Shown here: positions 8,908 to 21,421 of the stretch, piece by piece | Layout of the letters: each line of letters starts with the position of its first letter | Position numbering within the stretch: the first letter of the stretch is position 1 | Origin: Fusobacterium ulcerans ATCC 49185 | Lineage (GTDB): Bacteria; Fusobacteriota; Fusobacteriia; Fusobacteriales; Fusobacteriaceae | Length of the DNA: 64,000 nucleotides | Reading direction: 5' to 3' | Assembly: GCF_900683735.1 (NCBI RefSeq) | Contig: NZ_LR215979.1 | Location: 3,534,001-3,598,000, forward strand | The notes under the pieces: model-generated | Seen by the model: only the letters and a program-made list of their open reading frames with translations | Told to the model about the DNA's origin: nothing | The model's database searches: none | Translations under genes and position numbers: made by a program

Positions 8908-10038
8908 TTGATTGAGATAATATTGAGAAAAATTATGGATAAGGATATACCTGACATTTATAGGTATATCCATCTGAATTATGTAAAAAAATACTATCCT
9001 GATAATGAAAAAGAGCAGTGGGAGGCTCATAGAAGATGGTACAGTTTTGTTATAAATTCACCATCATATCTTTTCTATACTGTAGAAAGTTTGAGCAGGG
9101 AGTTTTTAGGAACTGTAAAATTTGAATTAGATGAAGAAGAAGCTGCTATAAGTGTATATCTTATAGAAGATATAAGAGGAAAAGGGTATTCAGAAACTGT
9201 TATTCTCAATAGTATCAATGAACTCTGCTTTGAAAAGCCCAATATAAAAAAAATATCAGCATATATATTAGAAGAAAATGAGATATCACAAAAAGTATTT
9301 AGTAAGATTGGTTTTAAACGAAAAAAAATAGAAGAATATAATGGGACTGAACATATTTTATTTGAGAAGAAAGTGAAAACTTCAGAGGAAAAAACTATGA
9401 CTAAGAAAGAAAAAGTAAAAAAAATACTTGAAAAACTTCATGAAAAATTTGGGGATCCTAAATGTGCCTTGGACTTTAAGACACCTTTTGAACTTCTTGT
9501 AGCTGTTATTCTTTCAGCTCAATGTACAGATGTAAGAGTAAATATTGTTACAAAAGAGATGTATAAAAAAGTTAATACTCCTGAAGGTTTTGCAGCTCTT
9601 CCAGTAGAAAAAATAGAAGAGATGATAAAAAGTACAGGATTTTTTAGAAATAAAGCAAAAAATATAAAATTATGCAGCCAGCAGCTTCTTTCAAAATATA
9701 ATGGAGAGATACCAAAAGATATGGATGAATTAATAGGACTGGCAGGAGTAGGAAGAAAAACAGCCAATGTAGTAAGAGGTGAAGTATGGGGACTTGCAGA
9801 TGGAATAACTGTAGATACTCATGTAAAAAGATTGACAAATCTTATTGGATTGGTAAAAAATGATGATCCTGTAAAAATAGAGCAGGAGCTTATGAAAATA
9901 GTTCCTAAAAAAGATTGGATTGATTTTTCACACTACCTTATATTACAAGGAAGAGATAAATGTATAGCTAGAAGACCAAAATGCAGTGAATGTGAAATAA
10001 AAGAGTTTTGTAATTATGGAAAAAATATAGATAAATAA
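8908..10038 (+). CDS. nth: GNAT acetyltransferase fused to endonuclease III
   Basis: One uninterrupted frame encodes two enzymes. Residues about 1-155 resemble a RimJ/RimL-type GNAT N-acetyltransferase, with EDIRGKGYSETVI as the acetyl-CoA loop and ISQKVFSKIGFKRKK near its end. Residues about 165-376 are endonuclease III, which removes oxidised pyrimidines and nicks the abasic site. That part has the helix-hairpin-helix GLAGVGRKTANVV with the catalytic lysine, VDTHVKRL with the catalytic aspartate, and four iron-sulfur cysteines spaced C-X6-C-X2-C-X5-C. I place the start at TTG 8908, spaced correctly from AAGGTGAG. An in-frame ATG at 9397, preceded by AGAGGA, could also launch Nth alone. Confidence 0.85.
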   Translation: MIEIILRKIMDKDIPDIYRYIHLNYVKKYYPDNEKEQWEAHRRWYSFVINSPSYLFYTVESLSREFLGTVKFELDEEEAAISVYLIEDIRGKGYSETVILNSINELCFEKPNIKKISAYILEENEISQKVFSKIGFKRKKIEEYNGTEHILFEKKVKTSEEKTMTKKEKVKKILEKLHEKFGDPKCALDFKTPFELLVAVILSAQCTDVRVNIVTKEMYKKVNTPEGFAALPVEKIEEMIKSTGFFRNKAKNIKLCSQQLLSKYNGEIPKDMDELIGLAGVGRKTANVVRGEVWGLADGITVDTHVKRLTNLIGLVKNDDPVKIEQELMKIVPKKDWIDFSHYLILQGRDKCIARRPKCSECEIKEFCNYGKNIDK

Positions 10039-10050
10039 TCATTTTAATTC

Positions 10051-10079
10051 TTGACAAAATAAATAAGGAATGGTATAAC
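10051..10079 (+). promoter_or_regulatory. Promoter of iscS-iscU
   Basis: TTGACA at 10051-10056, 17-bp spacer, TATAAC at 10074-10079, about 40 bp before the iscS start. No clear IscR-type site was seen. Confidence 0.75.
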
Positions 10080-10118
10080 ATAGTAGTAATAGAAATGTAA
10101 TTCAAGGAGACGATAAAT

Positions 10119-11288
10119 ATGAGAGTTTATCTAGACAATAATGCAACAACAAAGATGGATAATGAAGTATTTGAAGCAATGGTACCTTATTTAACAGAGT
10201 ACTATGGAAACGCTTCAAGCTTGCATCTTTTTGGTAAGGAAACAAATAAAGCTATGAATGAATCAAGAGAAACTATCGCAAAATATCTTGGTGCAGAACC
10301 TAGTGAAATTATATTCACAGCATCAGGAAGTGAATCTGACAACCTTGCAATTAGAGGAATAGCCAGAGCATATAAAAATAGAGGAAAACATATAATAGCA
10401 AGTCCAATAGAGCACCCAGCAATTAAAAATACATTAAAAGATCTTGAAGATGAAGGGTATGAAGTAACAATTCTTCATGTTGATAAAAATGGAATGTTGG
10501 ATGTAGAGGAACTTAAAAATGCAATAAAAGATGAAACTATCTTAATAACTGTAATGCATGCTAATAATGAAGTTGGAACTTTCCAACCAATAGAAGAAAT
10601 AGGTAAAATAGCAAAAGAAAATAAAATTATATTCCATGTGGATGCAGTTCAGACAATGGGAAAAGTAGATATAAAACCAAAAGAAATGGGAATAGATCTT
10701 CTTTCTTTTTCTGCACATAAATTCTATGGACCTAAAGGAGTAGCAGCTCTTTATTGGAGAAATGGAGTAAGATTTGGTAAAGTTCTTACAGGTGGAGGTC
10801 AAGAAGGAAAAAGAAGACCAGGAACTTCAAATGTTCCAGGAATGGTTGGAATGGCTAAGGCACTAGAAATAGCTTACAGAGATATGGCAGAAGAATTCAA
10901 AAAAGAAGAAGAATTAAGAGATTATTTTGAAAGTGAAGTATTGAAGAGAATACCTGAGGTTGTAATAAATGCTAAAGAAGCAAAAAGACTTCCAGGAACT
11001 TCAAGTATAACATTTAAATATCTTGAAGGAGAATCAATTCTTCTTAGTTTAAGTTATAAAGGGATAGCAGTAAGTTCAGGATCAGCTTGTTCATCAGATG
11101 ATTTACAGGCTTCTCATGTATTGTTGGCAATGGGAATTGAACCTGAGTTTGCACATGGGACTATTAGATTTGGTTTAGGAAAATATAATACAAAGGAAGA
11201 AATAGATTATACATTGGATGTTCTGGTAGAAGTGATCGAAAAATTAAGAGCGATCTCTCCTCTTTGGAATGAATTTAAAAATAAATAA
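10119..11288 (+). CDS. iscS: Cysteine desulfurase (NifS/IscS family)
   Basis: A 389-residue PLP enzyme that takes sulfur from cysteine, leaving alanine, and passes it as a persulfide to the Fe-S scaffold. YLDNNATT at residues 4-11 is the family start, FSAHKFYGPKG holds the PLP lysine Lys201, and the catalytic cysteine is Cys324 in SSGSACSSDD. A GGAG site precedes the ATG, and a near-consensus promoter lies upstream. The scaffold gene follows after 20 bp, so the pair forms a minimal Fe-S cluster assembly operon. Confidence 0.93.
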   Translation: MRVYLDNNATTKMDNEVFEAMVPYLTEYYGNASSLHLFGKETNKAMNESRETIAKYLGAEPSEIIFTASGSESDNLAIRGIARAYKNRGKHIIASPIEHPAIKNTLKDLEDEGYEVTILHVDKNGMLDVEELKNAIKDETILITVMHANNEVGTFQPIEEIGKIAKENKIIFHVDAVQTMGKVDIKPKEMGIDLLSFSAHKFYGPKGVAALYWRNGVRFGKVLTGGGQEGKRRPGTSNVPGMVGMAKALEIAYRDMAEEFKKEEELRDYFESEVLKRIPEVVINAKEAKRLPGTSSITFKYLEGESILLSLSYKGIAVSSGSACSSDDLQASHVLLAMGIEPEFAHGTIRFGLGKYNTKEEIDYTLDVLVEVIEKLRAISPLWNEFKNK

Positions 11289-11308
11289 TGTAAATAAGGA
11301 GTATGAAA

Positions 11309-11695
11309 ATGCAATATACAGAAAAAGTAATGGAACATTTTATGAATCCGCATAATGTTGGAGTTATAGAGAATCCATCTGGATATGGAAAAGTAGGAAA
11401 TCCTTCATGTGGGGATATAATGGAAATATTTATTAAAGTAGAAGACAATATAATAACTGATGTTAAGTTTAGAACTTTTGGGTGTGCTTCAGCAATAGCT
11501 AGCTCTTCAGTATCTACAGAACTTATTATGGGAAAAACTGTTGATGAAGCTTTAGCTCTTACAAATAAAAAAGTAGTAGAGGCATTAGGTGGACTTCCAC
11601 CAGTGAAAATGCATTGTTCTGTACTTGCAGAGGAAGCTATTAAATTAGCTATTGAAGATTACCTTTCTAAAAAAGATAAAAAAGAAGAAAAATAA
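11309..11695 (+). CDS. iscU: IscU/NifU-type Fe-S cluster scaffold
   Basis: A 128-residue scaffold on which Fe-S clusters are built before transfer to apoproteins. The three cluster cysteines are Cys34 (GNPSCGD), Cys59 (TFGCASA) and Cys103 (MHCSVLA). I chose ATG 11309, giving MQYTEKVMEHFMNP, rather than the ATG six bases earlier because AAGGAG at 11296-11301 is only one base from the earlier codon. The C-terminal NFU domain found in long NifU proteins is absent. A terminator lies downstream. Confidence 0.92.
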   Translation: MQYTEKVMEHFMNPHNVGVIENPSGYGKVGNPSCGDIMEIFIKVEDNIITDVKFRTFGCASAIASSSVSTELIMGKTVDEALALTNKKVVEALGGLPPVKMHCSVLAEEAIKLAIEDYLSKKDKKEEK

Positions 11696-11725
11696 AAATA
11701 GCTCATTGAAAAATTAATTTTTAAT

Positions 11726-11773
11726 ATAAGCTTCTGTAAATTTGTGATATAATTTTACAGAAGCTTATTTTTA
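11726..11773 (+). terminator. Terminator hairpin after iscU, with embedded extended -10 promoter
   Basis: ATAAGCTTCTGTAAA (11726-11740) pairs perfectly with TTTACAGAAGCTTAT (11754-11768), followed by T-rich sequence. The loop contains TGATATAAT, an extended -10 box that may drive the next gene. Confidence 0.75.
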
Positions 11774-11791
11774 TACAACAGGAGATGCGTA

Positions 11792-12928
11792 ATGAAGAAA
11801 ATTATAAATGTATTGTTATTAACTATTATACTTGCTAGTTCTACAGTTTTTGCTAAAGAAGCAGAAAATGAAGTTACAGTGAAAGAGGAAAAACCTTCAT
11901 ATAAAGCAATACTTTTAGGAGATGAAAAAGGAAAAATATATTATTCAGAAAACATAGATGAAAAATACCCTTTGGCTTCTCTTACAAAAATGATGACTTT
12001 AATGGTAACTTTTGACCACCTGGAAAAAGGCAGCATAAGAATGAAAGATAAAATTAAAATCAGTAAGAAATCAGCTCAAATCGGAGGGAGCAGAATCCCT
12101 ATGAAAGAAGGAGATGTTTTCACACTTGAAGATTTAATTAAAGCAACGGCTATATACTCAGCTAATAATGCAGCCTATGCAATAGCTGAATATATAGGAA
12201 AAGGGGATGTAGATAAATTTGTAAAAATGATGAATAAAAAATCAACAGACTTAGGATTAGAGAAGGAACTGGAGTTTTATACACCAGCAGGTCTTCCAAG
12301 TGATATGACTAAAAAAGGAATGGATGCTGGAACAACAAGAGGAATATATAAATTATCTCTTGAAGCTGCTAAATATAGTAAATATATGGAAATAGCTTCT
12401 ATAAAAGAAACTACTATACATGATGGGAAGCTGAAAATAAAAAATAGAAATCTTTTATTAGGTGAAGAAGGGATATATGGAATAAAAACAGGACATCATT
12501 CTAAAGTAGGATATAATATTTCTGTATTAAGTGATAAGGAAGGTATGCAAATATTTACAGTTGTTGTGGGAGGGGCTACTTATAAAAAGAGGGATGAGAG
12601 TGTTTTAAATCAAATGGAAGAATTTTATGAGCATTATCAGTTCAGAAAACTTACTGATGAAAACATTTCTATAGCTAAAGTACCTGTATTTAGTGGAGAA
12701 AAGGAATATGCTGATTTATATCCTGATAAAAACTTTACAGATATTTTAAATAAAGACAGTGATATAAAAATATCTATAAAGAGAAATAAAGGAGCAATTG
12801 CTCCAGTAGAAGCAGGAAAGGTTTTAGGAGAATATAAAGTTGTAGTAGATGGTAACATTGTTGAATCTGGAAATCTTGTGACAAAAGAAGAAGTGAAATT
12901 AAGTATATCTTTAAAAAATATATTTTAA
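11792..12928 (+). CDS. dacA: D-alanyl-D-alanine carboxypeptidase (PBP5 family)
   Basis: A 378-residue secreted serine peptidase that removes the terminal D-alanine from peptidoglycan stem peptides. An N-terminal signal peptide ends near residue 21 (TVFA). The three penicillin-binding motifs are SLTK (Ser63-Lys66), SAN (Ser123-Asn125) and KTG (Lys232-Gly234). The region after about residue 275 resembles the beta-rich PBP5 C-terminal domain, and no strong terminal amphipathic helix is obvious. The gene stands alone between a terminator and the rRNA operon. Confidence 0.9.
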   Translation: MKKIINVLLLTIILASSTVFAKEAENEVTVKEEKPSYKAILLGDEKGKIYYSENIDEKYPLASLTKMMTLMVTFDHLEKGSIRMKDKIKISKKSAQIGGSRIPMKEGDVFTLEDLIKATAIYSANNAAYAIAEYIGKGDVDKFVKMMNKKSTDLGLEKELEFYTPAGLPSDMTKKGMDAGTTRGIYKLSLEAAKYSKYMEIASIKETTIHDGKLKIKNRNLLLGEEGIYGIKTGHHSKVGYNISVLSDKEGMQIFTVVVGGATYKKRDESVLNQMEEFYEHYQFRKLTDENISIAKVPVFSGEKEYADLYPDKNFTDILNKDSDIKISIKRNKGAIAPVEAGKVLGEYKVVVDGNIVESGNLVTKEEVKLSISLKNIF

Positions 12929-13051
12929 AAATATAAAGAAACCTTGGGGAAAAGATTTGATGTTAAAATTTAAGAAAAGCTAGTAATATAAAAGATAAAT
13001 TAAAGACTTTAATAAATAAATAATTTTTTTTGAAAAAAAGTAAAAAAAATA

Positions 13052-13080
13052 TTGACGAAACCTAAAAACTATGATATTAT
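13052..13080 (+). promoter_or_regulatory. rRNA operon promoter
   Basis: TTGACG at 13052-13057, 17-bp spacer, then TATTAT at 13075-13080 with an extended TGA in front. It lies about 135 bp before 16S. A small CCGC/GCGG hairpin follows in the leader at about 13092-13105. Confidence 0.7.
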
Positions 13081-13213
13081 AATCAATGTACCGCAGGAAA
13101 GCGGGAAGCAAAAAGCAATAAAAAAGGACATTAACAACAGAATAGAGAGAGAAGAAAAAATCAACAAACAATAAATAGGTGTAAACAATCAGTTAAAAAA
13201 ACTGAGTAAATAG

Positions 13214-14724
<1,511 letters not shown>

Positions 14725-14816
14725 TAAGGAGATCATTTCTCTTTCTCTATTCTATTGATGGTGTTCTTGTGATAACGGCAGTTATCATCTAAAAATAGAA
14801 CAGTATCTTTATGAAT

Positions 14817-14893
14817 GCGTTTGTAGCTCAGCTGGTTAGAGCACACGCCTGATAAGCGTGAGGTCGGTGGTTCGAGTCCACTCAAACGCACCA
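14817..14893 (+). tRNA. tRNA-Ile (GAT)
   Basis: A 77-base cloverleaf in the 16S-23S spacer. Acceptor arms GCGTTTG and CAAACGC pair, the anticodon loop reads CTGATAA, the T arm has GGTTCGAGTCC, and CCA is encoded. Confidence 0.97.
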
Positions 14894-14901
14894 TATGGTA
14901 T

Positions 14902-14977
14902 GGGGATATAGCTCAGTTGGGAGAGCGACGCACTTGCACTGCGTAGGTCAGCGGTTCGATCCCGCTTATCTCCACCA
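14902..14977 (+). tRNA. tRNA-Ala (TGC)
   Basis: A 76-base cloverleaf following tRNA-Ile by 8 bases. Acceptor GGGGATA pairs with TATCTCC including one G-U pair. The anticodon loop CTTGCAC gives TGC, and CCA is encoded. Ile-Ala in the spacer is the classic bacterial arrangement. Confidence 0.97.
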
Positions 14978-15094
14978 AATTTTTTTTCGATTTTTTTATG
15001 GACATTGGAAACTATATAGTAGATAAAATACAATTTTAACTCTTGTTTATATAAACAGAGTTAGCTGTCAATCAAATTAAACAAAAACAAAATA

Positions 15095-18003
<2,909 letters not shown>

Positions 18004-18074
18004 TAAAGATTGAAAGCGCGAAAGCGTATGCTACTATATAGTTTCAAGTGTCTATTAGAAAAAATAAAGACACA

Positions 18075-18192
18075 GCTTGGTAAGAATAGCTGCGGGGGTA
18101 CACCTGGTCCCATTCCGAACCCAGAAGTTAAGCCCGTAAACGCTGAAAGTACTTGGAGGGAAGCCTCCCGGGAGGATAGGAACTTGCCAAGC
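18075..18192 (+). rRNA. 5S ribosomal RNA
   Basis: About 118 bases. GCTTGG at the 5' end pairs with CCAAGC at the 3' end, and the conserved CCATTCCGAACCCAGAAG segment is present. Confidence 0.95.
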
Positions 18193-18202
18193 TCAAATGA
18201 GT

Positions 18203-18278
18203 GCTTCCTTAGCTCAGTCGGTAGAGCATGCGGCTGTTAACCGCAGTGTCAATGGTTCAAGTCCATTAGGAAGCGCCA
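18203..18278 (+). tRNA. tRNA-Asn (GTT)
   Basis: A 76-base cloverleaf 10 bases after 5S. Acceptor GCTTCCT pairs with AGGAAGC, the anticodon loop is CTGTTAA, and CCA is encoded. A T-rich stretch follows, but there is no strong terminator hairpin before the next gene. Confidence 0.96.
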
Positions 18279-18316
18279 TTTTTTTATTTTTTGGAAAATT
18301 TTTTCTGGAGGTCATT

Positions 18317-18787
18317 ATGAAGAAAACTAATGCAATGAGAGAACTGGATAAAAATAAAATAAAATATGAATATGTAGAATATGAAGTAGATGAGAATGAT
18401 CTAAGTGCAATATCTGTATCAATAAAAACAGGGCAGGATATAACAAAGATATTTAAGACTTTAATACTTTTAAATGAAAAAAGAGAAATGCTGGTAGCCT
18501 GTATTCCTGGAAGTGATAATATTGATTTAAAAAAATTAGCAAAACTATCTGGAGATAAAAAAGTAGAAATGTTAGAAATGAAAGAACTTTTTAATATGAC
18601 TGGATACATTAGAGGGGGATGTTCACCTGTTGGGATAAAGAAAAAACATAAAGCATTTATACATCAGTCAGCTGCAACAAAGGATACAATATTTGTAAGT
18701 GGTGGAATGAGAGGAATTCAGATTATAATATCACCAAAAGATTTAATAAAATATTTGAATATGACAGTTGGAGATATAATAGTTTAG
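18317..18787 (+). CDS. ybaK: YbaK/EbsC-family Cys-tRNA(Pro) deacylase
   Basis: A 156-residue cytoplasmic protein of the YbaK editing family, which hydrolyses Cys-tRNA(Pro) made by misacylation. Family landmarks are IFKTLIL near residue 46, the conserved lysine and glycine-rich stretches, and GYIRGGCSPVGIKKK near residue 96. The ATG at 18317 follows TGGAGG; an upstream extension of the frame overlaps tRNA-Asn and is rejected. Lying only 38 bp after that tRNA, it may be reached by readthrough from the rRNA operon. Confidence 0.9.
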   Translation: MKKTNAMRELDKNKIKYEYVEYEVDENDLSAISVSIKTGQDITKIFKTLILLNEKREMLVACIPGSDNIDLKKLAKLSGDKKVEMLEMKELFNMTGYIRGGCSPVGIKKKHKAFIHQSAATKDTIFVSGGMRGIQIIISPKDLIKYLNMTVGDIIV

Positions 18788-18841
18788 AAATTTTTGTTTT
18801 TATATGATAAAATTCTATTATAAAGATCAAAGGGGGATTAT

Positions 18842-19339
18842 ATGGAATATTTTATCAGAGAAATGGAAGATAAAGATTGGGAAGATGTACTGAAAATATA
18901 TAAACAGGGAATAGAATCAGGAATATCTACATTCAGAAAAGATTTACCTGATAAGAAATCATGGGAAAGTTCACATTTGAAAGCATGCAGATTTATATTA
19001 TGTCATAATAGCGGCAGTGTAGTAGGTTGGGCAGCGCTCAGTCCCACATCCAGCAGAATAGACTATTGTGGAGTAACTGAAGTAAGTATATATATTGATA
19101 AAGCTCATCAAGGAAAAAAACTTGGTGAATTTCTTTTAAATAAGATAAAAGATGAAGCAGAAAAAAATGGAATCTGGACTTTGCAATCTTCAATATTTCA
19201 AGCAAATAAAGCAAGCTTAAAACTCCATAAAAAATGTGGATTCCGTGAAGTAGGTTATAGAGAAAAGATAGCAAAGGATAAAAATGATATTTGGCAGAAT
19301 ACAGTTTTAATGGAATACAGAAGTCAAAATATATATTAA
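18842..19339 (+). CDS. GNAT N-acetyltransferase (Pat-like)
   Basis: A 165-residue single-domain acetyltransferase resembling the phosphinothricin-acetyltransferase-like branch. IREMEDKDWEDVLKIYKQGI is the usual start, VSIYIDKAHQGKKLGEFLL (about 80-98) is the acetyl-CoA-binding loop, and KLHKKCGFREVGYREKIA (about 124-140) is the typical end. The substrate cannot be predicted; relatives acetylate amino acids such as methionine sulfoximine. It has a GGGGG ribosome site and may share a transcript with the downstream MATE gene. Confidence 0.85.
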   Translation: MEYFIREMEDKDWEDVLKIYKQGIESGISTFRKDLPDKKSWESSHLKACRFILCHNSGSVVGWAALSPTSSRIDYCGVTEVSIYIDKAHQGKKLGEFLLNKIKDEAEKNGIWTLQSSIFQANKASLKLHKKCGFREVGYREKIAKDKNDIWQNTVLMEYRSQNIY

Positions 19340-19402
19340 ACTATATGTATATGAATAGTAATAAAATTATAAAAACAAAATTTTGGAGTATTGGGGGAGA
19401 AT

Positions 19403-20773
19403 ATGGCACAAAATGATTTGTTTATAAAGATGACGGAAACAAAAATATCAAAATTAATACCAAGACTGGCTATACCTACTATAATAAGTATGTTAGTAAC
19501 TTCTATTTATAATATGGCAGATACATTTTTTGTAAGTCAAATAGGAACTTCAGCTTCAGCTGCTGTAGGAATAAATTTTTCTGTAATGGCAATGATACAG
19601 GCTATTGGATTTACTTTGGGAATGGGAAGCGGAAATTATATATCGAGAAGCTTGGGAAGGCAGGATAGAGAGGGAGCTCATGAAGCAGCAGCTACAGCTT
19701 TTTTTACAGCTCTAATCTTAGGGGCTTTTTTAGCTATTCTAGGATTATTATTTCTGGATAAATTTGTAAGAATGCTCGGAGCTACAGAAACAATTGCTCC
19801 TTATGCAAAAGATTATGCTAAATATATTCTTATAGCTACACCTTATATGTGCTGTTCTTTTGTGCTGAATAATATAATACGTTCTCAAGGAAATGCTTTT
19901 TATTCAATGATTGGAATAGGAACTGGAGGAATACTTAATATGGTCCTTGATCCAATATTCATATTTGAATTGAATTTAGGAATATCTGGAGCTGCTTTGG
20001 CTACCATAATAAGCCAATTTATAAGTTTTTCAATATTGATGTATATGTGTAATAAAAACAAAGAACATGTAACTATAAAATTAAGTAGCTTTAAATTTAG
20101 ACTCACTATGTATAAAGAGATATTTCGTGCAGGATTTCCAACTCTTTCAAGGCAGGGACTTGCAAGTATGGCAGCTGTTGCATTAAATGTATGTGCTTCC
20201 CCTTTTGGAGATGCAGCTATCGCAGCTATGTCAATAGTATCAAGGATAATGATGTTTATTAATTCAAGCTTGATAGGATTTGGACAAGGATTTCAACCAG
20301 TATGTGGATTTAATTATGGAGCAAAAAGATATGACAGAGTATTGGAAGCTTATCATTTTTGTTTAAAAGTTGCAGTGATTCTTTTAACTGTTCTAGGAAC
20401 TGTGTGTTTTATATTTGCTCCAAATATTCTAGCTCTGTTTAGAAAAACAGATCTTGAAGTTATAGAGATAGGTGCTCTTGCGTTGAGATTTCAATGTATG
20501 ACTCTTCCAATACAGGCATGCATAATAATGGCAAATATGCTAACTCAATCTATTGGATATGGATTCATGGCAACTCTTGTAGCAATGGGAAGGCAAGGAA
20601 TATTCCTTATTCCAGTATTATTCATATTCCCAAGAGTTGGAGGAATAAGAGGGTTACAACTATGTCAGCCTTTTGCTGATGTATGCACTTTTATATTAGG
20701 AACTGTAATAGCATTTAAAGTAGTGAAGGATTTGAAATCTCGTATGGTTAAACAGGAAGAAAAAAAAGAATAA
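19403..20773 (+). CDS. MATE-family multidrug/metabolite efflux transporter
   Basis: A 456-residue inner-membrane protein with about twelve transmembrane segments in two MatE repeats (about 15-180 and 235-400). Motifs such as PTIISMLVTSIYNMADTFFV, GGILNMVLDPIFI and IGFGQGFQPVCGFNYGAKRY are typical of MATE antiporters of the MepA/NorM type, driven by sodium or protons. I chose ATG 19403, correctly spaced from GGGGGAG, over the upstream TTG. Substrate is unknown. Confidence 0.92.
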   Translation: MAQNDLFIKMTETKISKLIPRLAIPTIISMLVTSIYNMADTFFVSQIGTSASAAVGINFSVMAMIQAIGFTLGMGSGNYISRSLGRQDREGAHEAAATAFFTALILGAFLAILGLLFLDKFVRMLGATETIAPYAKDYAKYILIATPYMCCSFVLNNIIRSQGNAFYSMIGIGTGGILNMVLDPIFIFELNLGISGAALATIISQFISFSILMYMCNKNKEHVTIKLSSFKFRLTMYKEIFRAGFPTLSRQGLASMAAVALNVCASPFGDAAIAAMSIVSRIMMFINSSLIGFGQGFQPVCGFNYGAKRYDRVLEAYHFCLKVAVILLTVLGTVCFIFAPNILALFRKTDLEVIEIGALALRFQCMTLPIQACIIMANMLTQSIGYGFMATLVAMGRQGIFLIPVLFIFPRVGGIRGLQLCQPFADVCTFILGTVIAFKVVKDLKSRMVKQEEKKE

Positions 20774-20782
20774 TAATAAAAA

Positions 20783-20830
20783 AGAATAGAAAATATATTG
20801 CACCTAAAATTTTAGATAACTAAGATGGAG
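20783..20830 (+). repeat. Intergenic repeat, copy A
   Basis: The segment GAAAATATATTG, then TAAAATTTTAGATA, then AAGATGGAG recurs in a second intergenic position (32998-33043) with roughly 80 per cent identity and the same orientation relative to the preceding gene. In this copy GCACC and GGTGT plus seven T residues can form an outer hairpin, so it may act as the MATE terminator. Confidence 0.5.
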
Positions 20831-20914
20831 GGTGTTTTTTTATGCAAAAATTTTATTTAGATTTACCAGTTTTAATATGTTTAGAAATTATATTTTTAAG
20901 TTTTTAATATAAAA

Positions 20915-20938
20915 AGAGGAAGTATAAATACTTCCTCT
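20915..20938. terminator. Perfect hairpin downstream of the MATE gene
   Basis: AGAGGAAGTAT and ATACTTCCTCT form an 11-bp stem. The T-run lies on the minus-strand side (CTCTTTTTATA), so as an intrinsic terminator it points leftward, where no gene is visible. It may instead stabilise or end the MATE transcript. Confidence 0.5.
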
Positions 20939-21421
20939 AAATAATCGTAGTAAAATTATTTTTGTATGCCATTGATTATAATATTATTATACACTATAAA
21001 ATAAAAAATATCAACTATTTTTTTAGTTATTTCAAAATAATTTTGTATGATGAAATAATTTTTATTAAAATATAAAATTAAGGCATAGATAAATATTTAA
21101 TAAATTTTAAAAAATATAATATTTAGATAAAAAAAAATAAAATAAAATATTGATTAAATATTTAAAATATTATTTTAAATTTTGATTTTTTTGTGTCTGA
21201 ATAGTGAAGAATAAAATAATCTATAATTATATTTTTGTTTATTATCTTTTAAATTAGATTTTAAAGTATTTTTTAGATGTTAAAATATAAATTTTTATAT
21301 ATAAATATTAAAAATATATAAAATATAGACTTTAATAAATAAATAGTGTATATTAAAATAGGAATATATTTTATTTTTTGATTGAATAAAATATGGAAAT
21401 ATAAACTATGGGGAGGAAATT

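Larger units (their letters stand above)
20774..21421. other. Long AT-rich intergenic region
   Basis: About 650 bases between the MATE and flotillin-like genes. The left part holds a copy of an intergenic repeat (20783-20830) and a perfect hairpin at 20915-20938. The remainder is very AT-rich without a credible gene. A 21-codon frame at 20842 has no ribosome site or recognisable product and is not called. Confidence 0.6.

Noticed and set aside
18197-18316. Longer start for ybaK
   Set aside because: The extension reads through tRNA-Asn; the ATG at 18317 has a good ribosome site and gives the normal family length.
20842-20908. 21-codon peptide after the MATE gene
   Set aside because: No ribosome site of proper spacing, no conservation evidence, and it overlaps a repeat/terminator structure.
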